Assembly (NCBI GenBank): GCA_037157565.1
Contig: JAZHRO010000003.1
Coordinates: forward strand, 38,267,001 to 38,331,000
Reading direction: 5' to 3'
DNA length: 64,000 bases
Origin: Thalassia testudinum
Lineage: Eukaryota > Streptophyta > Magnoliopsida > Alismatales > Hydrocharitaceae
In this document: positions 22,360 through 33,232 of the stretch, piece by piece
Layout of the letters: each line of letters starts with the position of its first letter
Position numbering within the stretch: position 1 is the first letter of the stretch
Position numbers and translations under genes: made by a program
Notes under the pieces: model-generated
The model's database searches: none
What the model saw: only the letters and a program-made list of their open reading frames with translations
Told to the model about the DNA's origin: nothing

Positions 22360-24599
22360 TGATCGCAAAAAAATACGTTTTGTTAATTAGGCAATTTAGT
22401 GTCGTTGCAACGCGTAAATTCGCTTTCGCTTTTAAATTTGTATTCCTAGAGAGGGGAGTATGTAGGGTCATCCAAGGAGGCAATATGTTTGCAAAATTAA
22501 TTCTCTTTCTTACAAAATAGATCTCAACTTTCTTTTTGGTTTTTTTCAGCATATCATTTTTATGTTTTTGAAATTAAGGCAACATGCAAAATTGTTGGCG
22601 AGAAAGTGACTTACACTTAACTCAATATACTACTTTTAAAGTGGCAAGTAGAGCCTCTCCCTAAGCTCACTCTAGGCAAGTGGAGGCCTAGAATAATTAG
22701 GGAGAGGGAGTGAAGAATGCTAAAAATAAAGCAATTAAAAATGCAACTAAAGAAATTGCAAAGAAGGCAACTAGATCAATGAGAAAGTGTTTTACAGAAA
22801 AGCCTAGTACATGAATGCTTCTACTACTAAAAAATTACAATAAATAAAAGAAAGCACAAATCCTCTAGATAGATGGTGAAGAAGAGGGCCTCTTGCTCGA
22901 AGCTTGGTAGCCCCTGAGCTTGAAAAGAGTCCTCTAACTCCTTCCTTGCTATGCTCCACCAAGGTGATGTCCTCCAAAGCAAGCCCTAAGGGGGCGTGCT
23001 CTAAGCTTTTCCTCAAGGGTGGACATCCACCCTTGGTCCTTCTCCTTTGCCTGGCCATCCTCCTTGAAGTAGAAAGTCCTCCTCCTTGGCGTGGCCCAAG
23101 TTGAAGAAAGTGCAGAGAAGAAGGCACCAAAGGGGCTAGTCTTCTCTACTCCTTCTTCTTGGCCGTAGGTGTAGGTGGGTATAGGTAGAAAGATACACCA
23201 ATGGAGGATGCTCTAAAATGGTGGTAGGTGGTGGGTTTATATAGAGTAGGAAGGGGGTAAGGTGACTCTTCAAATTGAGGGCTAAGATGTGAAGATGGAG
23301 GTGGTTGGGGATCCTATGGCTAAGGGCAATTGGCGCCAACCCAAGGGACACTTAACGGGTGGTTATGGGTGGTGGAACCCCTTGAAGTTGGTGCAAAAAT
23401 TGCTTCTAGAAGGGGGGGCTTAGGTGGAGCCAAGTAGGGTTCTAGAAGGAGGGGTAGGTGGGTCGCTTGGATGGGTTGTAGGGTTAGGTGTATGGTAGAT
23501 GTGGGGGTGGATGTTGGCGGCAAAAAGGGGGGTAGTTAGGGTTTGGCTTTGGCGCCAAAATTGGTGCCTTTTGGTGGCGATGATGGGGTGAAGAGGTGGC
23601 TATGTGGTGGCACCAACTTGGAGTAGGATTGCTAGCTTAGTTAGGGCTTAAGTTGGTGGAGCTAGCTAGGGTTGAGTTGAAGGTGGTGGATGGCGAAGGA
23701 GCTGTTTGCTAGCTAAGCTAAGCTAAGCTAGGCTAGCTTAGCAAGCTATGGAGTAATGGAGGAGGTATTGGAGCTAGGGTTTGAAGAGAGGAGTTGAGGA
23801 GAAGAAGTCTGAAGCTGGAACTGGAGCTACCAGCTGCTGAAGAGGTTGGCATGGAGCTAGTCTAAATGGCTTAGCTTGCTAGTTCTTTGCTAGCTGCTAA
23901 GTCATGCTAAAGTGAGCTGGCTTCTACCATAATGAGCTGAGGTGAGCTGGGTCTAGTGCTCTTGGGGATGATCATGGTGGTTGAGGCAGCTAAGGTTGCT
24001 TAGCTCAACTGAGTTGAGCTAAGCTGAGTCCCCGGGAGCTGGACTTGAGCTTCCTGAGCAGGGATGAGTTCTTCTTCAGCTGGCTAGAGTTGAGTGGAGC
24101 TGGATGTAGCTGGATCTAAGCTGGGGTGAACTCTAGTCAACTCAGCTGAGCTAGCTAAAGCTCCCTGTGAACTTGTGGGAGCTAAAATGAGTTAGACTCA
24201 ACTAGGTTGAGTTGGTTCCGAGCTGACTTGAGCTAGGGTGAGCTAAGATGAACTCTCTTGAGCTGCCATTCAGCTGGGATTAGCTGGATGGAGCTGGGAT
24301 GAGCTAACCTTAGTTCAAGTCAGCTAGGTTCCAGCTGTGGTTAGCTGGATCAAGTTGAGTTTCAGCTAGTCTAAGCTTCTCCTTCACCATTTGCCTTCTT
24401 GAGCACTAGGATTTTAGGGATCTGTATATTTGTTCATCCCTAACACTCACAAAAACATATTAAAAGGACAATAAAAAATGCAATGCATGCCTAACCTAAT
24501 TTATGCCTAAATGCAGTCCAAAAGCACGTTTGCGGAGTAAAATCCTAAGAGCTAGGTTTGTTTTAATGCATAAGAATGATGATAAACTGGCGTTTGTCA
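22360..24599 (-). repeat. 5' LTR of the 12284-24599 element
   Basis: 2240 bp, co-linear with 12284-14524. It ends (minus strand) at GCGATCA next to the PBS. Its start TGACAAACGCCAG differs from the other LTR by transitions that put one mismatch in the terminal inverted repeat. It has the same TATA box (23236-23244) and AGCT-rich block. Confidence 0.95.
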
Positions 24600-24604
24600 C
24601 ATGG

Positions 24605-26035
24605 AATTTGGAATATTTATATATTTTATATATTAATTCCTTCATTTTATTTGGCTACGGGGCAATGTGACATCCATACGGGTTTCGGATGGAAAGTCCA
24701 ATCGTACGGATGGATCCAGAGCGAAGATCACAGTTCGACAACATAGGAATCATCTCGATCTAAGCACCGTAGCATCCTCTACAAGAAGAAGATGGACGGC
24801 CTAGATGGCGCCATGTGGAGCCATCCAGGCCACCCAACACCAGCCAATAGCATCACCCAACTCCTTCATCCACGCCCTTCGATCCTAGCCATTGGATAAA
24901 GATCCAACGGTTGGGAAGCGGACGCACCAAGATGCTCCACATGACACAAGGGAAGGTTTGCCGCAATGGTGGGAGCGCTGGTTTGCAAAGGGGGGGCACG
25001 GGTTCGAATCCCCACAGCCCCTCCAATTCGCAATTGGACGGGTGCATGGAGCAGCAGCGCCAACGCAAGGCACTGAGCGCGTGCACGTGCACGACAGCGC
25101 ATGGCAAGCATGCACGCCAGCGCATGGCAAGCGCGCATGCCAGTGCATAGCAAGTGCGCACACAGCAGGGTGCACGCGTGATGAGTGGGGCAGCACGGTG
25201 CAGGCGTAAGGGTAGTTGGTGCTAACTTTTAGCGACAGCTGGGCTGACCTACAGCAACGCTTACAGCTATTGCTATTTGATTGCAAGCCAGCAGAGCCAG
25301 CTATGGGTATGGGTGGAGGTGAGCTATTTGCAGTAGCGTTTCCAGCAACAGTCTGGAGGTCACTAAACGTCCTTTATCCATTTTTAGCCTCTTCTCCACT
25401 ATAAAAGGACCTACACCCCCTCCCTTCCAAGCCATCTCTACCTACTCTACTTTCACCTTCTCCCAAGCTCTAACAAACCTACCTACGCTCCAGTAGAGCT
25501 TGTTCTCAAGCTCCCAAGGTGCCTATTAGTGTACTAAACCTCTGGCCCACCAAATACTCCTTCAACTTCCCATCTCCCTTCATAGGTCACCTTCGTGCTA
25601 TCCTCCCACCTCCATTCTGGTATTTGATCAACTCTGTCTTCTAACCTTCATTTCGGAGCTATGCCGAAGCTTTCCTCAACCCAACATCCTCGAGCATCTC
25701 ACCTCTGTCGTCTCGCTCCTTACCTCCTTCATCCGAGCTTCCGCTAGGCATCGTCGTCTCACCGAACAGCCAGTTCGAGAGATTTCCTCTCACCTCCCTC
25801 TCTTTTTATGCTTTCATAGTAGATTGTAATAGACATTGGATTGATATATATACAATTTTCGTTCCACATCTTTATCTTGTCATTCATTTTCTTGCCTTTT
25901 ATTTCAAAAACACAAAAAAAAAATAAAACCCTAAAATACCGCAAAGAAATGAATCGAAGTGTGGTTTTCAATAAAGTAAATGTTTCCTCCGTTGGAGTTT
26001 CGATATAAATTTTATTTGATCGACGTGTTTTGCAA
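24605..26035 (+). mobile_element. 3' LTR, second piece
   Basis: Resumes the LTR begun at 12181 after target duplication CATGG (24600-24604). It contains a TATA box (CTATAAAAGG, 25399-25408), GC-rich short repeats at 25085-25160, and CCTCCGTTGGAGTTTCGATA near 25987, comparable with the CTCCCTGTGGATACGAC motif of other LTRs here. The end is placed near TTTTGCA (about 26035) because minus-strand ORF homology resumes soon after; this edge is a guess. Confidence 0.6.
25399..25408 (+). promoter_or_regulatory. LTR TATA box
   Basis: CTATAAAAGG followed by a C-rich presumed transcript start (CCTACACCCCC). It is in the 3' LTR, so a transcript from it would read into the flanking minus-strand element. 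Confidence 0.6.
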
Positions 26036-26054
26036 CTACGACGATGAGTTACTT

Positions 26055-26710
26055 GTAACCTTGATTTCTAACATGCGAAACACGCCCTACCAGGGCCTTG
26101 TAATTATCCCAAGAAGATTCAAATCCAAATTGTAGGCTAAGGATGTGGGTTGAATTACTAGAATCTTGGTTAAAATTTCCTGCGGGGGTCACCTTATCAG
26201 AGTAAGGGGTGGGATTTATACCCTCGAGAGGTTCTGATTCAATCTCATTATTACAGGAGTCTAGGAATTTATGCTTGGCGAACTAGGGTTTTGGTTTTCT
26301 AGGGCTGGCTCAAAATTGTGTTCTCCTGCAATTGGGACCTCCTAACCTATTTCAAGATCAGGCATATCATATTCCATCTGGGTCAAGAATCCACAACAAC
26401 CTTGTGTCTCAAACCCAGGATTTGGGAAATCAGATAGATCCTTAGTATTGTTCCAAGATGTTTTGCTAAATGTTTGGGGAATGTATCGGTATTTTTGATT
26501 GATTATCTGCTTTAATAATTTTATCATATCCTCTCATTTTTCAAGATCATCTTGGTATCTTTCCCAAAGTATAGGATTTGTCATGCATTGGAGGTACTCA
26601 AAGTTATGTAATTTTTCTAACTCAATGTATCTTGTCATGAGAACATCCCGAGTGGATCCATTTGTTACTTGTGTTATCATTACTTGGTCATAGTTTATGA
26701 TGTAGGTTGT
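26055..26710 (-). pseudogene. Retroelement ORF fragment of unknown function (left part)
   Basis: Minus-strand frames 26534-26710 (TYIINYDQVMITQVTNGSTR, then LHNFEYLQCMTNPILWERYQ) and 26342-26527 (YIPQTFSKTSWNNTKDLSDF) are separated by a stop and followed by further broken frame to about 26100. The frame joins, across the solo LTR at 26711-33232, to the minus-strand frame at 33233-33400. It sits downstream of the family-B LTR, PBS and leader (33500-37310), so it is probably that element's ORF. No known Gag, protease or Pol motif is visible. Confidence 0.5.
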
Positions 26711-26872
26711 TGATAAGTCAAATTTATTGGACATTTATTTGGCTTAAGTACATATGGAATACATTTCGTTATAGTTTAATGACCTAAGCTAAGTAGTAAG
26801 TAATCTTAGCTTATGAATATTTTTGCATCTACTTTGCATTCTGAAAACATTCCGAGAAGGCCCTAGAGGAGG

Positions 26873-28192
26873 TTGAACAGTGACGTTCTTTGTTTCAGAT
26901 GTAGACAAAGGGGACATTTGGCAGGGATATGCAGAAACCCTTTGATCTGCTTGGCGTGCAGGGGCAAAGGGCACAAACGCGAGTCATGCCCTAGGAGGAT
27001 TCCGCTGCAGACAAAGATGGCATTCTCGTGCCCTATCTGGATGGTGAAGAAAGAAGCCCGACTACCACCGCCACCGGCATTGGGCAGGCATTCAATTGAA
27101 GTTGAGATCCTGATTTTCGAAGAGATCTTATCTGTAGAGATCATGCTAAGGGGTGCCTTGATTGGCAAGATTATGGCAGGCAAACCATCGATAGAAAGGC
27201 TTCAAGACCTGGTATGTTCCCTAAATCTCTTGTCTGTGGACTGGAAGGTAGCCATGCTTTCCCAATCTTGATTTCTAGTATATGGTTTGGGTATGATGGA
27301 TGTTGAGTGACTGAGATTTCGTTCAAGCTCATTTGAAGAGTTTATTGTGATGTGGAGAATGGTGTCTCCCTATGATGGGGTTCTCCTTGATCGGCCTCCT
27401 CAAAGAGTGGGTTCTAGGAGGATTCTTCTTGAGATTAATGGACTGCCGCTACATCTGCGATCTAAGGGGGTTGTTACTAAGATGTTAGCAGGCTTTGCAT
27501 CCATCAGTGAAGGGTCTAATGTCTTGATTGGAGAAGGGGACATCCGATCTCTTAGAATTGAGGCTGATGTCTTCAATGCTAGCTCGATTCCTGACATGGT
27601 TACAATTAGGTGTGGGGGCTCCTCATGGCTTATTCAGCTAACAGTGATTGGACAGGTGCCTAGGCAGTTTGAATAAGAGCAGGTTAAGTCATCTGGAACC
27701 TACACTGAGGTGAGGAAACAAGATGAAAGGGTCGGCCGCATTTCACCTAATGAAGTTCCTGAGTCCAAAAAGAGGAAGGACTGCCACCAAGATTATGCAG
27801 AGGAGGACCTGATGGAAGAGGTTGATGTGGTTGGTGATTACAACTGAGCCATAATAGTTAAAGAGGTTGATTATATGGAGGTTGCTGAGAATTCTGTGAT
27901 AGATTTAGAGATGCTTAGCAGCAAAGAGGAGGATAGGATAGGAAGGGAGCTGGTACTCAGAAATGGTAGCAGAGCTCTCAAAGAGGCAAACCAGATGCAG
28001 CTCTCAATTCCTACTGATTTGAAATATGGCAGTGGATCCAATCAGAAAAGAGGTGTGGGGAGATCTCTTTATATGCTTAAAAGGAGAAGAAAGGAGAATG
28101 TGCCACCTATTGAGGAGCAGAATATTGCAAACTCAATTATGGTGGAGTTTGTGGGCAGCATGACTCAAGGGGATCAATCTGGCAAGGAGTGA
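26873..28192 (+). pseudogene. LINE ORF1, RNA-binding protein with zinc knuckles
   Basis: The first frame (26873-27271) has two CCHC knuckles, CFRCRQRGHLAGIC and CLACRGKGHKRESC, within 40 residues, then KPSIERLQDLVCSLNLLSVD. After a break, 27347-27676 encodes RRILLEINGLPLHLRSKGVV, the region that in plant L1 ORF1 proteins follows or precedes the knuckles (DUF4283-like). A third frame (27875-28192) is Lys/Arg/Glu-rich. ORF1 protein binds LINE RNA to form the retrotransposition particle. Knuckles-before-domain order resembles grass L1 elements as I recall them. Stops at 27272, 27677 and about 27847. Confidence 0.75.
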
Positions 28193-28196
28193 GAGT

Positions 28197-29400
28197 GATG
28201 ACTTGGAATGTGCATGGGTTGCACAATGAGATGAGGACTTCCTTGTGTAGATATCTCTCTGAGTGGGAGATTGATTGTGCTCTTATTCAAGAGACACATT
28301 TGGAGATGGAGAATGGTTAGGAATGGGATTGCTTTAAGCAATCTGGTCATAGTGATGTGGTGGTAAAGGGTGCATCTGGAAGGTCTGGTGGAATAGCCTT
28401 TTGGTGGAGAAAGTCTTGCCTTGTAGTAATTGAAGTCATTCGTGACAGGTATATGCTTACTTGCAGATGCCAATCTCCCCAAGGTGATATGGAATGGTTT
28501 GTGTCTTGTATTTATGACCCTTGTGTGGCTACAGACAGTGCTGGTCTATGGGAGGATCTCTCAGCAATGCACCAAAGAGTACAAGAGGTCCCTTGGCTCT
28601 TAGGGGGTGACTTTAATTGTTATCTCTCAAGTGATGACAGTCCTGATGGGAGGTTGGACAGCTCAATGACAGGCTTTCAAATGGTTGTGTAGAGTATGGG
28701 ACTGACAGAATACCCTACTAGTGGAGTGAAGTTTACTTGGAGAAATGCCAGTGGAGAGATTTCTAAATTGGACTAGTTTTTTGGCCGTCCTAGCTTGTTT
28801 GAGAGGCATCAGTTATTAGCAGTTATGAGCATTGATAGGCCTTTCTTTGATTATACTTCGCTTGTATGGGACAGTGGGACAAATTCAGACATTGGTTCAT
28901 ATTTCAAACTCAAGAGATCTTGGTTTAGGGAGGAAAGCTATGTGCAAATGGTGTCTCAATGGTGGCAGAACAAGGCTGTGCAAGGGTCTCCTACATAGTA
29001 GTTGGATGCAAAATTGTCAGGCCTGCGTGACATGCTAAAAAAATATGGATAGGCTATTGCTTTGATCAAAGGATAGAAGAGGAGGGAGGCTCTGGCAGTA
29101 ATCAGAGACTTGGATCTAAAGGAATGCAGGCAGTCTTTGAACCTCCAGGAGCAGCAGCAAAGGCAGCAGATGCAATCTGTAGTGGGGGAGGAGGATCTGA
29201 AAATAGAATTGGACTAGCGTGAAAGATCTAGACAACTATGGCTCAAAGAGGGTGATGCAAACACGAAGTTTATTCATCTTACGGCCAGTGCTAGAAGGAG
29301 ATTCAGTCTTATCTCATCAGTTAAAGTAGAAGAGAGAACAGTTACTTCTATTAGTGAAATCAGAACTGAAGCAGGTAAATATTTTAAAGAAATATCCAAG
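28197..29400 (+). pseudogene. LINE ORF2 apurinic endonuclease domain
   Basis: Starts MTWNVHGLHNEM just after ORF1. Endonuclease motifs in order: CALIQETHLEME (28280s), GRSGGIAFWWRKSC (about 28380), PWLLGGDFNCYLSSDDS (about 28600), KFTWRNASGEISKLD (about 28735) and DRPFFDY (where DHxP is usual, so the catalytic His is gone). The enzyme nicks target DNA to start target-primed reverse transcription. Stops at about 28318, 28690, 28774 and 28996 break it. Confidence 0.85.
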
Positions 29401-31700
29401 GTGGCTCCAAGAGGCTCTTGGAGGATGGCATTGGTTGATTTCCCTTGTGTCAGTTGTGATCAGAGAGGCATGTTAGGTACTCCTATATCTAAACAAGAAG
29501 TACTAAAAGTAATTAAAGATTTAAATAATGAAGGGACCCCTGGTATGGATGGGTTTCAAGTTTTCTTTTACAGAGAATTGTGGAGTGTTGTCAAGGTGGA
29601 TGTTTTGAAAGTTATTCATGAATTTGAACTGGGCAACTCTGGTTTTGAGAGGTTGAACAAATCCTATTTGTTTTTGCTTCCTAAAAAATCAAGTGCAGAG
29701 AGGTTTTCTGGCTATAGGCCGATTGCACTGTTTAATTCCAGTTACCATATTATCAATAAGATTATAGCCAACAGACTGCGGGAGGTTTTGAAGGACTTGA
29801 TAATGCCAGTCCAGTCTGCTTTTCTTCCTAGGAGATCACTACGAGAGTCTTTCATTATAGTGCAGGAGATGGTAATGGGTTGGCACAGGAGAAAGACCAA
29901 GGCCTTTTTATGGAAAGTAGATTTCTCCAAGGCTTATGATTCAGTCTCCTGGTCGTATCCTTAAAAGGAGAAAATTTCCACCTTTATTGATATAGTGGGT
30001 GAAGAGATGCATCACGACAACCTCTTTTTCCCCATTGATAAATGGGAAACCATGTCATTCTTGGATCTAGCCTCAGTGTGGAGTTAGGCAAGGATGCCCA
30101 CTTGCCCCTCTGATTTTCAATCTCGCAGGGGATACTTTGGCAAGATACGCCAGCAAACTGGTACTGGATGGATTCATAAGGGGGTACTCAATGTCTAATA
30201 ATAGGGCTTTAGCTCCCATACTTCAATATATAGATGACACTGTTTTTCTTGTGGAAGGGGGGAAAAGGGAAGCTCAAGCGCTTCTACATATGGTAAAGAT
30301 TTTTGGGGAGATATCTGGTCTTAGACTTAATGGAAACAAATCCTCCCTGGTCTGTTTTGGGATGAATGGAATGTTACAGAATGACATCTCTACCATTCTT
30401 GGTACACCTGTGGTCTCACTGCCTTCCAAATATCTGGGTTTGCCTTTGAAATGTTCTAAAATGAAGAAAGCAGATTGGTCTTTCCTATATGAAACGGTTG
30501 CTACGAAATTGGAGGGCTGGAGCAGTAGATACCTATCAAAAGGGGGGAGGTATATATTACTGAATCTTGTCATCACTTCGATTCTATTTTTCTTTTTCTC
30601 TGTTCTCAAAGCCCCGAGTCAACCTGGAAAAAACTTGATGTGATGTGCAAAAGATTCTTCTAGAAAGGGGCTCTCACCAAGGTGCTTTTCTTCAACCTTT
30701 GAAATGGGATTCAATTTGCAAGCCAACAAAGATTGGTGGCATGGGTGTTAGATCTCTTAAGGAATTCAATGATGCTCTATTGTTGAAGTGGGCTATTCAA
30801 TTGCTGTAGGGGGAAAAAAATGTGGATAGAAATAATTTAGGATAGTTATGCGACTGCCAATGATGAGAAGAATTGTCTAAACCCCCATAAACCATCTCCC
30901 TTTTGGTCTGCAGTGGTGCGTGCCCTGAGGGACAATTGGAATTTTTTCAAATCTATATTAGGTGATGAGAAAAGCTTCAAATTCTAGTTGGAGAATTGGG
31001 TACCTGGGGGGGTGTTTAAAGATAGGCTCCCCCTCGCTTATGCATCGGCTTTCGATAAAAATGCTTTGGTGTCCGATTATTGGGATGTGGAATCTGAGAA
31101 GTGGTCTTTTAATAATGATATGTGGAATACTCATGAAACAAGAACACGAGCAAAGAATGAACGTCTCATGCAAGAACTTGCAGCCTTCAAACCCATGCCT
31201 TATGAATATGACACATACAAATGGGAGGGTAAGTTTTCCACTGTGGCTACTTATGAAAAGCTGATAGTATCTTCCAGGATGGCAGAATTTGATGTGGTGG
31301 GGAAAGAAGCTATGGAAATTAAAAATACCATTCAAGATACAAATTTTTTTTGTTGCTCTGCAGAAGGGACTTCCTGATTACTGGAGGTCTAAGGCATAGG
31401 AGAATGGGTACTCACACTCAATTTTGCCACCTATGTGGGATGCATAACGATTCTAGCATTCATATTTTTTCTTCATGTGTGATCACTGATTATGTCTGGA
31501 GGAGAGTATGTAATGATTCTCTCCCCACTTGGGAGAATCTGTGGTGTTATCTAGTCGATGGGAATAAGCCATGTGTACATATGGTGGCTTTGTTATGGTC
31601 TATATGGAGGGCTAGGAATGAATGTGTTTTTCAGGAGGCCCCAGTATATGTGGACAATATTGTAAATTTTTGCTGGAGTCTCATACAGCATTGGGGCTAG
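29401..31700 (+). pseudogene. LINE ORF2 reverse transcriptase and zinc domain
   Basis: 29401-29964: GTPGMDGFQVFFYRELW, RPIALFNSSYHIINKIIANR, QSAFLPRRSLRESF and KVDFSKAYDSVSW are canonical L1 RT motifs. After frame breaks around 29965-30090, RQGCPLAPLIFNLAGD and the catalytic YIDD (about 30227) follow, with GLRLNGNKSSLVCFG. 30962-31377 carries the post-RT segment (DRLPLAYASAFDKNALVSDY). 31350-31700 has the terminal zinc domain (CHLCGMHNDSSIHIFSSC) and ends at 31699. Many stops and shifts. YIDD instead of the usual plant YADD is a minor variant. Confidence 0.88.
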
Positions 31701-31794
31701 ATCATGTAATTTTTTCATTTTTATTAATAAAAGCTCTCCTGGTTTGCTATTGGTGATTCGATAGCATTCCTTTATTTCTCAAAAAAAAAATTTG
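31701..31794 (+). other. LINE 3' UTR and poly(A)
   Basis: Short AT-rich tail with AATAAAAG at about 31725 and ten A residues at 31781-31790, then TTTG and the 3' target duplication. Confidence 0.75.
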
Positions 31795-33232
31795 CTTTGC
31801 ATTCTAATACATACATTTATACTTCTTATTTGATATGTGCAGGCAGAGGAAAAAAAAAAGTATAATAGGTGGCTGGACATGAATTAGCACTTGAAGGAGG
31901 GTATGCCCATAATTGTCCCTCACCGCCGCTCCCTCCTCTAGAGTTCAAATCCAGCGGTTGCGCATGCGAAGGAGGAGGCGGGCAATGTGGATCTGGAACT
32001 TTATCTCTTCGGGGGTTTGAGGCATGGGCCGAGGGGGGCCTCTCCACCAGGAGGCAGAGCATGCACCGCAGCCATTATCATGCACTGTGACACCCCCACT
32101 ACGCGCCACTGCTCAACCACAACCAGGCTGCCCTCGCGCGTAGGCCCTATGTGTCACCGCCAATGCCTGCATGCCTCTTTCACAGCAAACCGTGCCCTTC
32201 CTCCTCGTCTGCAATAGCAACAGCGACTGCACAATTCCTCCATGACCACGAGCGGTCTTTGGCATGATCCCCCCATAGCACCACCCACCGATGCCACCTC
32301 CTCCACACACCGATAGCTATGCCCACCGTGTGCAACAGTCGTGAGCAACCACAGCTGCATGGCCCGTCTCTCCTTCTTCCTCTTCTTCTTCTCCAACAGG
32401 GAGGAGGGACCCAACATTGCCCGTTACACCACACACGCAGCTGCCACTACATGCCACCGTTCTCCATGTCGTCACCTCTGTTGAGCTCTCCTCAACCTCA
32501 CAAGCTCGGCCACGCCCTCAGACACACCACCTGCGACCACGTCCACCGATAAGCCGCCTCCACCGTTGTTGCTCCTCATCGCCGACGTCAACTTCGGCCG
32601 CCATTTGGAGCGACACCACCACCATCGGAAAGCCCTCGTCATGGCCGACCTTCCTCGAGCTCCTCTGTCTCCACCATCGACTCCTCTTCGTGCGAGCACA
32701 AGGGGAAGTAATCCCCTGTTTTGGGTTCTATTTAAATTTACCAATTATGCCATTATGGAACAATATTCAAATAATTTGTTTGCTTAAATTATTGTTAGGA
32801 AATTGCAACGGTACACTTATTTTTTCTCATATTTAATTGGCTCTTGATATGCACATCAATTCTCATTGAAATTGGGTTCAGATTTGCATGCAACTAGAAA
32901 TTACATACTCTACCACTACACATGCATCATTTACATCTTTTTGAGAGCTTGATTTATGATGTGAAATTTACGTAGATAGCCCTCAACTCCTCATGAAATT
33001 GAAAGTTCCATTCTGAGAAGCAAATTCGTTGAATTGATTTCGCGAAAGTGTCTGCGAACATGATGACTCTACTTGTGGATTTATTGGTTCTATTCCTCCC
33101 TGTGGATACGACATACTTTTTGTGGTTTAAATTGATATCTATTTTAATATTTGATTGAGATATTTCCACCACCTAAATTATAACGACATATCATTCTATT
33201 ATCTTCTTAATCAAGCGAAATTCTCTCCATCA

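Larger units (their letters stand above)
12284..24599 (-). mobile_element. Complete non-autonomous Athila-like element, gag/protease only
   Basis: Two direct LTRs (12284-14524 and 22360-24599) flank an internal region with a tRNA-Asp PBS next to the right LTR, a PPT next to the left LTR, and perfect 5-bp target duplications CATGG (12279-12283 and 24600-24604). The minus-strand order is 5' LTR, PBS, 1.7-kb leader, partial gag, protease, short unknown region, PPT, 3' LTR. Reverse transcriptase, RNase H and integrase are absent, with no room left for them once the inserted solo LTR (16483-19177) is removed. Length without that insert is about 9.6 kb. It would need enzymes in trans. Confidence 0.93.
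5492..26035 (+). mobile_element. Athila-like gypsy element, 5'-truncated, with nested insertions
   Basis: Plus-strand order gag, protease, RT, RNase H, integrase (5492-10758), 3' non-coding region with structured motifs, PPT (12166-12180) and 3' LTR (12181-12283, resuming 24605 to about 26035). The 5' LTR, PBS and gag start are lost at the 5478 junction. The LTR is interrupted by the complete minus-strand element at 12284-24599, whose TSD CATGG marks the target. The right LTR edge is uncertain by some tens of bases because no second copy is available. Confidence 0.8.
26843..31794 (+). mobile_element. L1-type LINE, decayed
   Basis: ORF1 with CCHC knuckles, ORF2 with apurinic endonuclease, RT and a C-terminal zinc domain, a short 3' UTR and a poly(A) run (31781-31790). 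An 11-bp target duplication CTTTGCATTCT flanks it (26832-26842 and 31795-31805; four extra bases follow the poly(A)). It is probably 5'-truncated, because ORF1 opens almost at the zinc knuckles. It lies inside the solo LTR at 26711-33232. Confidence 0.9.
26711..33232 (+). mobile_element. Solo LTR of the NA family, split by a LINE
   Basis: Starts TGATAAGTC and ends CTCCATCA. The start matches the LTR start of NA-2 (minus, 46726 leftward: TGATAAGTCCACC, TTATTTGGCCTAAGTACA). The end part carries CCTCCCTGTGGATACGAC (33095-33112), shared with the NA-1 LTR at 46110-46127. Flanking 5-mers GTTGT (26706-26710) and GTTAT (33233-33237) look like a target duplication with one transition, and a minus-strand frame runs through the site. 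Without the LINE (26843-31794) the LTR is about 1.57 kb. GC-rich frames at 31869-32836 lie in its middle and are not genes. Confidence 0.75.

Noticed and set aside
31869..32836. Several overlapping GC-rich frames (up to 139 codons)
   Set aside because: Inside the solo LTR at 26711-33232; His/Thr/Pro-rich translations of CCACCATC-type repeats, with frames open on both strands.
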